DNA of 64,000 nt from an uncultured Oligoflexia bacterium. Lineage in GTDB: Bacteria; Bdellovibrionota; Bacteriovoracia; Bacteriovoracales; Bacteriovoracaceae. Below, in pieces: positions 53,352 through 61,605 of the stretch (positions are counted from its first letter, which is position 1; each line of letters begins with the position of its first letter). The stretch spans positions 274,177-338,176 of the forward strand of contig CAJXPQ010000003.1 of the NCBI GenBank assembly GCA_913058265.1, in the 5' to 3' direction. A program made the position numbers and the translations under genes. The notes beneath the pieces are model-generated. The model ran no database searches, had not been told where the DNA came from, and was given only the letters and a program-made list of their open reading frames with translations.

Positions 53352-53597
53352 GTGGCGATAGCAAAAAATAAAAACCCATTATATGTCGTAAAAGAAAATC
53401 AAGTTGAAGAAGCTTCTAACTTCTTTGATTTATTTTTGAAGAAATTCAACCTTGAGCCACTTTGGGATATCCTCATGAGCATTCTTAAAATGATGATGGA
53501 GAATGTCACATCTTATGCAGGATTAAAGATGGTAAACGACTATATTGAGCTAGTTATTAGTAAATTCAAGCTCTTCCAGAAATACTCTATCATTTAA
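53352..53597 (+). CDS. Small unknown protein downstream of ParA
   Basis: 81 residues starting at GTG 53352, with GGAG five bases before it, 12 bases after parA. No signal peptide; helical, with aromatic-rich and Lys-rich parts (NFFDLFLKKFNLEPLWDILM, MMENVTSYAGLKMVNDYIEL). The short gap makes cotranscription with parA likely. It may be a ParA partner, in the role ParB-like proteins usually fill, but no motif supports that directly. Confidence 0.5.
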   Translation: MAIAKNKNPLYVVKENQVEEASNFFDLFLKKFNLEPLWDILMSILKMMMENVTSYAGLKMVNDYIELVISKFKLFQKYSII

Positions 53598-53636
53598 CTG
53601 ATTAAAGATGCTTAGTATTTTATCCGATAAATACTT

Positions 53637-54683
53637 ATGATGATAAGAATTATTATTGCTCTTATTTTAACCACCTCTGTTTTTGCTGCTGATAAGCTCG
53701 AAACTTTTGTTTATGCACATGGTGTATTTGTTAACAAGGCGTTAAGTTCTATTGTGTCATCTAGTGGTCATATCTTAATTAATAAACAAGATTTTTATAG
53801 AGTTTTAGTTGATGAGAAATATCACCTTGAAGTCAGCCTTAACAATGGTAAAAAGTTTAAACAATATACTATTGCAAACTGTAGCTCTGACTTAGAAGAA
53901 AATTTATGCTTACTTAAGGTTGATGCAAAGACAATTGGTAGCGTTGTTCAAAGTAACTCTATTCATAATTTTTTAGAACGATCTATTAAAGGGAAACCTT
54001 TTCAAACCATAGCTGATTTTAGAATTAGTTGGATTGAAGGGCAAAAGCGAAAGTCTAAAAAACTCCTAGAACAAAAAGAGGCCTTCAGTCTCAACCGCTT
54101 TCCTTCTTTTGACGAGGGGATCGCTTATCAAACAAATCTTTGGGGATCAAGTGATCAATCTCATTGTAAATTATCTAAAGAGACGGAATTAAAAAAAGTC
54201 TATCAATGCGAGCTGATTTCTGATCATACTGGTTATGAGATTTCCATTGAAAAAAATATTGATAAAGTTAATATTGCTTACCTTAATGATAAAAGTATTT
54301 GGTACAAACCAACTAAAGAGCTTCTTCCTTACGTTAATAATAAAAGATGGAAGAAAATTGGTTTAACCAAATTACAGTATCGCTCTCTTCATATGTATCA
54401 GAATAATGCCTATAAATGTGTAGCTCAACTATCATCTAAGAGTAATATGCGCCCTGGTCAAACATATTGTGTGACAACATTTCAAAATAGTCCAAGTCTT
54501 GGGCAAGTTAGTATTCAATATATTACGCAACTTGAACCTACCGGCGATATTATTCATATTAGCGCCTATACTCTTAATAAGTATAAAGCGGCACCTCTCT
54601 TTGCTGGCGCAAGAAAAGCGCTAGAAGATCTTCGTCTAGTACCTATCAAGTCTGTGATTAATAGACTTCCTGCTTCTAAATAA
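53637..54683 (+). CDS. Secreted protein with faint serine-protease-like layout
   Basis: 348 residues; signal peptide 1-17 (MIRIIIALILTTSVFAA). The segment SSSGHILINKQDFYRVLVDE, then EVSLNNGKKFKQYTIANCSS, DLEENLCLLKVD, echoes the trypsin/DegP arrangement (G-hydrophobic-N near the first catalytic residue, then a later hydrophobic block), but no catalytic His-Asp-Ser set is placed correctly, so it may be an inactive relative or an unrelated protein. The rest is Lys-rich and strand-like. Ends convergent with the next gene, two bases apart. Confidence 0.55.
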   Translation: MMIRIIIALILTTSVFAADKLETFVYAHGVFVNKALSSIVSSSGHILINKQDFYRVLVDEKYHLEVSLNNGKKFKQYTIANCSSDLEENLCLLKVDAKTIGSVVQSNSIHNFLERSIKGKPFQTIADFRISWIEGQKRKSKKLLEQKEAFSLNRFPSFDEGIAYQTNLWGSSDQSHCKLSKETELKKVYQCELISDHTGYEISIEKNIDKVNIAYLNDKSIWYKPTKELLPYVNNKRWKKIGLTKLQYRSLHMYQNNAYKCVAQLSSKSNMRPGQTYCVTTFQNSPSLGQVSIQYITQLEPTGDIIHISAYTLNKYKAAPLFAGARKALEDLRLVPIKSVINRLPASK

Positions 54684-54685
54684 GC

Positions 54686-55003
54686 TTATTTTTCTCTACT
54701 GCGGATTCTTTGGTTTCTTTTTTTAGGAGCGGCTGACTTTGTAGTTACATCATCAAAGTATTTTGACTCTAGGTTTTCAAAAGAGTCTTCACTAATGTCT
54801 TTTTGTTCCGTTCTGACTCTAGTCTTTATAGTTGTAGGCGCATCTACTTGTAGGATCTTTTGCTTTTCCTTAAGCTCGAGCACCATTGCTCTTAGATACT
54901 CAATATCATTTTGTGGGTTCAAGGTCGCCTGCTTTGGAGGAGTAGACTTGATCGCTCCCAGGGCATTAAAACTTAACAGTAAGATTGAAATTAAGATTCT
55001 CAT
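54686..55003 (-). CDS. Small exported protein, charged coil
   Basis: 105 residues. Signal peptide 1-17 (ILISILLLSFNALGA). The mature 88 residues are highly charged (Lys/Arg and Glu/Asp) with one short coiled-coil stretch (YLRAMVLELKEKQKILQV) and a basic tail (KKRNQRIRSR). No family recognised. Stands alone and converges on the secreted-protein gene; divergent from queA with 29 bases between them. Confidence 0.55.
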   Translation of the reverse strand: MRILISILLLSFNALGAIKSTPPKQATLNPQNDIEYLRAMVLELKEKQKILQVDAPTTIKTRVRTEQKDISEDSFENLESKYFDDVTTKSAAPKKRNQRIRSREK

Positions 55004-55032
55004 AAATAAAATTCTATGATAAATAGCATCAA

Positions 55033-56091
55033 ATGAAAAATCCAGATCTACTCACTGAGTCATATAATTTCGAACTAGATAAATCCATGATCGCTGAAAG
55101 ACCTGCATCTGGTGGCAGACATAGCTCAAAACTACTCGTTTACGATGAAGCTCGAGATCAAGTCATTCATGGAAAATTCTCTGATCTATCCAAGTACATA
55201 CCTAGTGAATCGTTAGTTATGATGAATCAATCAAAAGTCTTCCCATGCCGGCTCCAAGGTGAGAGGCCCTCAGGGGGAAAAGTAGAAGTCTTTATTCTCT
55301 CACTTATTAAAATGGACCATGGTTATCATGTCTTAATTGGAGCTAACGGAAAGAAAAGAGTTGGGGATATATACCACTTTGGATCAAGCCTTACCGCCAC
55401 TTTAAACCACAGAAGTACTGAAGGTGAGTTTTATGTTTCTTTTAATCTTGAGGATCAAGAATTGTTTGATTTTCTAGAGATGAATGCCTCAATCCCTATT
55501 CCTCCCTATATTAGAGATGGTATTGCTGATGATAAAGATAAAGTTGATTACCAGACTATTTATGCAAAAGAGGTGGGCTCTGTTGCTGCACCAACTGCAG
55601 GTCTTCATTTCACCGAAGAGGTTTTTAGTTCATTAGAGAAGAAAGGTATAGAGCAGGGTTTTGTTACTTTGCATGTGGGGGCGGGGACTTTTAAGCCAGT
55701 ATCGGTAGAAAATATTCTTGACCATCATATGCACGCTGAGTACTACACTGTAGATAGTGAAAGTATAAACAAACTGAATTCAGGGAAAGACATTTTTGCT
55801 GTTGGAACCACTTCTCTTAGAGTTATTGAGAGTATTTTTAATAAGAATAACGATAAATTTTTACATAATTCAAATGAGTTTGCTAGTACGGATATCTTTT
55901 TACATCCAGGTAAGGAAGTGAAGTCCATTAAAGGGCTCATTACTAACTTTCATTTGCCTAAATCAACATTACTCATGTTAGTGAGCTCCTTACTTGGAAG
56001 AGAAAAAACATTAGAACTTTATGAGATCGCAAAAGAAAATAATTATAGATTTTTTAGTTATGGCGATGCCATGCTTATTTTAAGGAAATAA
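55033..56091 (+). CDS. queA: S-adenosylmethionine:tRNA ribosyltransferase-isomerase
   Basis: Queuosine synthesis: adds the cyclopentene ring to 7-aminomethyl-deazaguanine in tRNA. 352 residues as usual. Family segments: MIAERPASGGRHSSKLLVYD, SLVMMNQSKVFPCRLQGERP, VGSVAAPTAGLHFTEEVF, FVTLHVGAGTFKPV, MHAEYYTV and LITNFHLPKSTLLMLVSSLLG. The start codon follows a weak ribosome-binding site. Stop is directly before the tgt ATG with no gap, so the two are cotranscribed. Confidence 0.96.
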   Translation: MKNPDLLTESYNFELDKSMIAERPASGGRHSSKLLVYDEARDQVIHGKFSDLSKYIPSESLVMMNQSKVFPCRLQGERPSGGKVEVFILSLIKMDHGYHVLIGANGKKRVGDIYHFGSSLTATLNHRSTEGEFYVSFNLEDQELFDFLEMNASIPIPPYIRDGIADDKDKVDYQTIYAKEVGSVAAPTAGLHFTEEVFSSLEKKGIEQGFVTLHVGAGTFKPVSVENILDHHMHAEYYTVDSESINKLNSGKDIFAVGTTSLRVIESIFNKNNDKFLHNSNEFASTDIFLHPGKEVKSIKGLITNFHLPKSTLLMLVSSLLGREKTLELYEIAKENNYRFFSYGDAMLILRK

Positions 56092-57207
56092 ATGGAAGGT
56101 ATTTATAAATTAGAAGGAAAGTCTGGAGAGGCGAGGGCCGGGATCATTACAACTGACCACGGTGAAATCCAAACACCAATCTTTATGCCCGTTGGAACGA
56201 GGGCGTCTGTTAAGTCACTCTGGCAAGAAGACCTTGAAGAGATGAATGCCCAAATCATTCTTGGAAACACATATCATTTGTTTTTAAGGCCTGGGCATGA
56301 GCTTATTGGTAAGATGGGAGGCCTTCATAAATGGATGACTTGGGATAGACCCATTCTCACTGACTCGGGTGGCTTTCAAGTATTCTCACTTTCCGATAGA
56401 AATAAAGTTTCTGAAGAGGGAGTTCTCTTTCATTCACATATAGATGGGTCCTATCATATGCTTTCTCCAGAGAAGTCTATGGAGATTCAAAAAGCACTCG
56501 GTTCAGATATTGTTATGATTTTTGATGAATGTCCAAAGTTACCAGCAACCAAAGAAGAGCTGAGAACATCTATGGAGTTAACATTACGTTGGGCAAAAAG
56601 ATGTAAAGATTATGGACTGCAAGATCATCAACACCTTTTTTCGATCATACAGGGTGGACTTCACACTGATCTAAGAGAAGAGTGTATGGAGAGACTTGTT
56701 GAGTTAGATTTTCCTGGTTATGCACTTGGTGGACTAAGTGTGGGAGAGAAAAACGAAGAGATGGTAGATTTTTTAAATGGATTTACCCCAAAAATGCCCT
56801 CAGACAAGCCTCGTTACCTCATGGGAGTTGGTAAGCCGATAGATGTTTTAAATGGCATACGGGCCGGAATAGACATGTTTGATTGTGTTCTACCAACGAG
56901 GAATGCAAGGAATGGTCAGTTCTTAACCAAGCATGGGCCACTTAATATTAAAAAACAACGATTTTTTGAAGATGCTGGCGCGCCAGACCCTGATTGTTCG
57001 TGTAAAGTCTGCGCACGTTACTCTAGAAGCTATATAAGACATCTCTTTAATGTGGGAGAGTATCTCGCAGGGCAGCTTATTAGCTTTCATAATCTTCATT
57101 TCTATTTGGAAATGGTAAAAGAGGCCAGAGCTGCAATACTTGAAGATAGGTTTGACGATTATTACAAAGAATTTTATAACAACTACACATCAGATAGATG
57201 GAAATAA
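56092..57207 (+). CDS. tgt: tRNA-guanine transglycosylase
   Basis: Swaps guanine 34 for preQ1 in queuosine tRNAs. 371 residues. Active-site Asp in LTDSGGFQVFSLS; catalytic/substrate segment DCVLPTRNARNG; zinc site CSCKVCARYSRSYIRHL (three Cys and a His) near the C-terminus. All are intact. ATG abuts the queA stop. Next comes yajC after 13 bases; the run queA-tgt-yajC-secDF is a classic gene order. Confidence 0.97.
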   Translation: MEGIYKLEGKSGEARAGIITTDHGEIQTPIFMPVGTRASVKSLWQEDLEEMNAQIILGNTYHLFLRPGHELIGKMGGLHKWMTWDRPILTDSGGFQVFSLSDRNKVSEEGVLFHSHIDGSYHMLSPEKSMEIQKALGSDIVMIFDECPKLPATKEELRTSMELTLRWAKRCKDYGLQDHQHLFSIIQGGLHTDLREECMERLVELDFPGYALGGLSVGEKNEEMVDFLNGFTPKMPSDKPRYLMGVGKPIDVLNGIRAGIDMFDCVLPTRNARNGQFLTKHGPLNIKKQRFFEDAGAPDPDCSCKVCARYSRSYIRHLFNVGEYLAGQLISFHNLHFYLEMVKEARAAILEDRFDDYYKEFYNNYTSDRWK

Positions 57208-57220
57208 TTAGGAGAAATAT

Positions 57221-57562
57221 ATGTTTAGTTTATTAATTGCAAATGCACACGCTCAAGCGGCCCCGGCACAACCAAACCCAATCATGTCAATGTTACCTTT
57301 GATACTTGTATTTATGGTCTTTTATTTTCTAATGTTAAGACCGCAAAAAAAGAAAATGCAACAAGAGCGTGACTTTGTAAGTACTCTTCAAAAAGGTGAA
57401 GAAGTTTATACAAAAGCTGGTATCATTGGAACAATCTATGGTGTTACTGATAAAATCATTACGCTAGAAGTTGAGAACGGTGTAAAATTAAAAATTCTTA
57501 AGAGCCATATTGGTGGATCTGCTAAAGAGATTTTTGCTAAGAAAGAAGAAAAGAAAAAATAA
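57221..57562 (+). CDS. yajC: Preprotein translocase subunit YajC
   Basis: Small membrane partner of SecDF. 113 residues with one membrane helix (MSMLPLILVFMVFYFLMLRP) and the cytoplasmic domain of the family (FVSTLQKGEEVYTKAGIIGT, VTDKIITLEVENGVKLKILK), ending in a Lys-rich tail. A short Ala/Gln/Pro-rich lead precedes the helix. AGGAGA at the usual distance before ATG. Confidence 0.93.
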   Translation: MFSLLIANAHAQAAPAQPNPIMSMLPLILVFMVFYFLMLRPQKKKMQQERDFVSTLQKGEEVYTKAGIIGTIYGVTDKIITLEVENGVKLKILKSHIGGSAKEIFAKKEEKKK

Positions 57563-57571
57563 GGTATATAA

Positions 57572-57865
57572 ATGTTCGGTTTAGGTATTGGTGAAGTTCT
57601 CGTTATTTTAGTCATTGCGTTAGTATTCGTAGGGCCTAAAAAATTACCAGGACTTGCAAAGGGATTAGGGAAGGGTATGAAAGAATTCCAAAACGCGATG
57701 CGTGGAATTAATACGACTATTCAAAATCCACTTCATAGCGAATACCTTAAGCCTGATCAGAAGCCTGATGCGGTGGATTTGTCTGAGTTCAAAAAGGATC
57801 CACCCCATGATCAAAACAAGCCCACTGATGAATCTAGTCAGGAAAAAGCCAATAATAACAAGTAA
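57572..57865 (+). CDS. TatA/TatB-family Sec-independent translocase subunit
   Basis: 97 residues. One membrane helix (MFGLGIGEVLVILVIALVFV) is followed by the amphipathic helix GPKKLPGLAKGLGKGMKEFQNAM and a polar, Pro/Asp/Lys tail. The FGLGxGE start and GPKKLP hinge define the TatA/B family. The helix length and short tail favour TatA, but TatB cannot be excluded. It lies inside the Sec operon, 9 bases after yajC, with secD 100 bases downstream. Tat exports folded proteins; the placement suggests shared expression of both export routes. Confidence 0.9.
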   Translation: MFGLGIGEVLVILVIALVFVGPKKLPGLAKGLGKGMKEFQNAMRGINTTIQNPLHSEYLKPDQKPDAVDLSEFKKDPPHDQNKPTDESSQEKANNNK

Positions 57866-57965
57866 CTATTATCTATTTTAACATTTTAATGGTTTACATA
57901 GTTGCCTAAAATTATTTAGAATTTCATAAAAAAATAATAATTAATACATTTAAAAAGGTTTATTG

Positions 57966-59693
57966 ATGAATCGCAATTGGTGGTACCGCTTTAGTTTCTT
58001 TCTCGTAATGTTTGCAATCGCAATAATAACGATTATTCCAACTTTTATGGACTTTGATCCAGAAAAAAGTTCTTTTCCAGTTAAATCCAAAATCAATTTA
58101 GGGCTCGACCTTCAAGGTGGACTTTATATGGTTTTAGGAATTGATTTTAATAAAGTTTACGCTGACGAAATAAAAAATTATATTTCAAAAGTAAAATTAA
58201 CTTTAGAGGAAGAGGGGATCGCTTCAGAGATCGGATCTTTTTCTACTAAAGATAAAGTCGATCCAATGCACTCTATTCTTATTACTGATTCGGGACAAAT
58301 TAATGACGCTAAAGAAGTTATTAAGAAGTTTTATGCTTACCCGGTAAGAATCACTGGAGAGCAAGGCTCAGAACTAATTTATGGGCTTGGAAGAGAATTC
58401 AAATTTGAAATCGAAACAAACTCAGTTAAGAAGTCTATCGAAGTTATTAGAAATAGAATTGATGAGTTCGGTGTTACCGAGCCAGAAATACTTTCTCAAG
58501 GTTCAGATAGAATTGTTATTCAGCTTCCAGGTGTTAAAGATATCGAGCGAGCAAAAGAGCTTATTGGTAAAACTGCAAAATTAGAATTTAAAATAGTTCA
58601 TGATTCATTAGCTAGTTTTAGTCGTGGAGAAGTTCCTGCTGAATTACGTAAACTTATGGATGACTCAGCAGCTGCTGGGATTACTTATAAAAGAGGGGAT
58701 CGTTTTTCTGAATATGTTTCTCGAATGAATGAGTTTTATAAAGAGCTTCCTAAGGGACACGATTTAGTATTCGAAAAAATTCTAAACCCAGTAAGTAATG
58801 AAGTTGAAGTTCTTCTTCCTTATGTTGTTGAATCAGCAACTCAGTTAACTGGTGAAGCACTTCAAGATGCAACAGTTAGAATTAGTCCTGAAGACAACCA
58901 ACCATATGTTGCTCTTACATTTAAATCACAAGGGGCAAAAGACTTTGAAAGAGTTACTGGAGATAATGTTGGTCGAAGGTTAGCAATTATTCTTGATGGA
59001 AACATTTACTCAGCACCAAATATTCAGCAACGAATTGGTGGTGGTAATGCACAGATAACACTTGGTCAGGGTGATTATAATACAGTTATGAAAGATGCCA
59101 GTGATTTATCTTTAGTCCTTAGGGCCGGTGCGCTTCCTGTAGAACTTGAATTTCAAGAGCAAAGAATTGTTGGTCCAAGTCTTGGGGCCGACTCAATAAT
59201 TAGATCTGAGAAAGCTGGTATTGTTGGTGCAATACTTGTCTTTATCTTTATTGTTCTCTACTACAAAATTTCAGGCGTTATTGCCATGAAGACTTTATTT
59301 GCAAACGTAGTATTTGTTCTAGCATGTCTGGTTGGACTTGAAGCAACGTTAACTCTTCCTGGTATTGCAGGGATTGCATTAACAGTTGGTATGGCGATTG
59401 ATGCAAATATTATTATCTATGAAAGGATTAAAGAGGAACTTAAGATTGGAACTCCTATTCGAGAAGCTGTTGAGACTGGTTTCTCAAAAGCTTTCTGGAC
59501 TATTCTTGATGCCAACCTAACCACTGCAGTTGCGGGTTTAATGCTTCTAAACTTTGGAACAGGTCCAATTAGAGGTTTCGCTGTGACATTAATCATTGGA
59601 ATCATTTGTACTGTATATACGGCTTACTTTGTTTCTAGAATTTACTTCCAATTCTATATGAATAAGACTCGTGGACAAAAAATAAGTATTTAA
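57966..59693 (+). CDS. secD: Protein translocase subunit SecD
   Basis: With SecF uses the proton gradient to pull exported proteins across the membrane. 575 residues from ATG 57966 (the TTG just before it is not used as the start). Family marks: GLDLQGGLYMVLGIDF near the N-terminus, the P1 domain (residues about 100-350) and the C-terminal membrane block VGMAIDANIIIYERIKEEL with the conserved Asp. Six helices. Followed by secF 15 bases later. Confidence 0.96.
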   Translation: MNRNWWYRFSFFLVMFAIAIITIIPTFMDFDPEKSSFPVKSKINLGLDLQGGLYMVLGIDFNKVYADEIKNYISKVKLTLEEEGIASEIGSFSTKDKVDPMHSILITDSGQINDAKEVIKKFYAYPVRITGEQGSELIYGLGREFKFEIETNSVKKSIEVIRNRIDEFGVTEPEILSQGSDRIVIQLPGVKDIERAKELIGKTAKLEFKIVHDSLASFSRGEVPAELRKLMDDSAAAGITYKRGDRFSEYVSRMNEFYKELPKGHDLVFEKILNPVSNEVEVLLPYVVESATQLTGEALQDATVRISPEDNQPYVALTFKSQGAKDFERVTGDNVGRRLAIILDGNIYSAPNIQQRIGGGNAQITLGQGDYNTVMKDASDLSLVLRAGALPVELEFQEQRIVGPSLGADSIIRSEKAGIVGAILVFIFIVLYYKISGVIAMKTLFANVVFVLACLVGLEATLTLPGIAGIALTVGMAIDANIIIYERIKEELKIGTPIREAVETGFSKAFWTILDANLTTAVAGLMLLNFGTGPIRGFAVTLIIGIICTVYTAYFVSRIYFQFYMNKTRGQKISI

Positions 59694-59708
59694 TTTAAGG
59701 AAAATATA

Positions 59709-60608
59709 ATGAATAAATCAAAGTATAATTTTAATTTTGTTAGCAAGTTTCCCACTGCAGTTATTGTATCAAGTTTACTTGTACTTACGTCAATTTTTGT
59801 ATTTGCAAAAAATGGTCTTAATTACGGTGTCGACTTTAGAGGTGGAGCAGAAATCCTAATCCATTTTGATGACGCTGTTAACTTGGCCGACCTTCGTTCT
59901 GCTCTTGGAACCGCCGGTTTTGAATCTTCATCAGTTCAATCAATAGGTAGTGATTTGAAAAACTCTTTTCTAGTGAAGGTAAACGCAGAAGAGAATGATC
60001 TAAACTCTGTTACAGATAAGATTACTAAAATGCTTATGAGTGACTTTGCAGCTTTAAATCCAGAGATTGATAAAACAGATATTGTTGGTCCAAAAGCTGG
60101 GGCCCAATTGAGAATCTCTGGTTTTCAAGCTATGGCATGGGCACTGTTGATGATTATGGTTTATATAGCACTACGTTTTGATTATAAATACTCACCGGGT
60201 GCAATTGTTGCTCTTCTTCACGATATCATCATTATTATTGGAATCTTTGTTTTGCTACAAAAAGAATTCTCATTACAAATTGTAGGGGCATTACTAGCGG
60301 TCATTGGTTATTCGGTCAACGATACAGTTGTTGTTTATGACCGTGTTCGTGAGCATGAAGAGAAAAGTCCTCTTGGTGTGCTAAAAGATCTTATTAACAC
60401 TGCTTTAAACGAAACACTTTCTAGAACGTTCTTAACTTCTATTACAACTTTTATGGTTGCATTTGTTATGTTCATTTATGGTGGTGCTGGTATTGAAGAC
60501 TTCTTTTTTACAATCTGTCTTGGTGTAATCATTGGTACATATTCATCTTTATTTGTCGCAGCTCCGACGATCATGTTCTTTGATAAGTTAATCGGTAAGC
60601 AAGAGTAA
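59709..60608 (+). CDS. secF: Protein translocase subunit SecF
   Basis: Partner of SecD in the Sec machinery. 299 residues; GVDFRGGAEILIHFD near the N-terminus, then the membrane block with GYSVNDTVVVYDRVREHE (conserved Asp), and six helices overall. Ends KLIGKQE. The stop is one base before the start of the next gene, so an unusual third partner is encoded directly downstream. Confidence 0.96.
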   Translation: MNKSKYNFNFVSKFPTAVIVSSLLVLTSIFVFAKNGLNYGVDFRGGAEILIHFDDAVNLADLRSALGTAGFESSSVQSIGSDLKNSFLVKVNAEENDLNSVTDKITKMLMSDFAALNPEIDKTDIVGPKAGAQLRISGFQAMAWALLMIMVYIALRFDYKYSPGAIVALLHDIIIIIGIFVLLQKEFSLQIVGALLAVIGYSVNDTVVVYDRVREHEEKSPLGVLKDLINTALNETLSRTFLTSITTFMVAFVMFIYGGAGIEDFFFTICLGVIIGTYSSLFVAAPTIMFFDKLIGKQE

Positions 60609-60609
60609 G

Positions 60610-61605
60610 ATGAAACTCCTTACTTTTAGTCTGATTTTAATCTTCTGTATTTCCGTGTTCGCTCAGAAGTCAGAGGAGGATATTGCGCGAGAAAAAATTC
60701 TTAATCAATATGGAAATAAACAGGACTATGAACGTAAGCAGAAGATGGCAGCTGAGCGTGAAGTTCGGGTCAAGAAGCTTGAAGACTATCGCGCCATCGT
60801 TAATAAATTTAATCAAACTCAACAATTTTACAATAATGAAGATATACAGGGCTTAACTAAAAACGAACGTCTTGCCATTATAAATCAAAAACGTGCTGAA
60901 CTTAGCGAAGCGCAAATTATTGTAAACAAACAAGAAGTATATCTTAATGAAGGTATGGAGTCTGTGTTCAAGCAATTGACTGGTTCACCCCCTGTAAAAA
61001 ATATTCTTAATAAAAATGTGGCCAATAATGATTCTTTTGCTGAAGACGGCGGTGATCTTATGCCATCTGGTATTTCTCCCGAGCAGATGGAGAGAATTAA
61101 GTCTTATGCCACAGCACAAATGAATGGTACGAATAATGGTACAGGCATTGATTCAAATATGTTTACTAATATGATGTCGCCAGAAATGAAAAGCGCAGCA
61201 TCGCAAATGATGATGACTAATTATTTCTCGTCAATGAATAAAGAAGAGCTAAGACGCACCTTAAGAGAGCGCATTGAGGGTTCTAAGATTGGTAGTATGG
61301 TACTTTCAAAGCCTAAGTTTTTTGATGCCTTAGTTGAAGTCGCCCATGACGATAAAGCGATACCAAGCTTTATTAGTATTATTAATAAGCCAGCCTTGAT
61401 GAAAAAGTATGGGGTCATTGTTTTATCTGTGACTATATTTGCTTTTATTCTAAATCTTATGAATTCTAAAGCTAATCTCATAAAGCGTATTTTTATAAAA
61501 TTTGGAATTATGTTTACTGTTGTATTGATTAATTTTGCGACTTTTTACTTTATGTTTAAGGAAAATCTTGACCCTGCAATCGCTGCTATAAAACGGATTC
61601 TCTAG
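60610..61605 (+). CDS. Unknown exported inner-membrane protein in the Sec operon
   Basis: 331 residues. Residues 1-18 are a signal peptide (LLTFSLILIFCISVFA); about 20-120 is a charged, coiled-coil region (LNQYGNKQDYERKQKM and YNNEDIQGLTKNERLAIINQK); then a mixed segment, and two membrane helices at about 255-276 (YGVIVLSVTIFAFILNLMNS) and 292-316 (IKFGIMFTVVLINFATFYFM). The start is one base after the secF stop. No family recognised. Placement argues for a role linked to Sec export or folding at the membrane. Its end overlaps the next minus-strand gene by four bases. Confidence 0.65.
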   Translation: MKLLTFSLILIFCISVFAQKSEEDIAREKILNQYGNKQDYERKQKMAAEREVRVKKLEDYRAIVNKFNQTQQFYNNEDIQGLTKNERLAIINQKRAELSEAQIIVNKQEVYLNEGMESVFKQLTGSPPVKNILNKNVANNDSFAEDGGDLMPSGISPEQMERIKSYATAQMNGTNNGTGIDSNMFTNMMSPEMKSAASQMMMTNYFSSMNKEELRRTLRERIEGSKIGSMVLSKPKFFDALVEVAHDDKAIPSFISIINKPALMKKYGVIVLSVTIFAFILNLMNSKANLIKRIFIKFGIMFTVVLINFATFYFMFKENLDPAIAAIKRIL

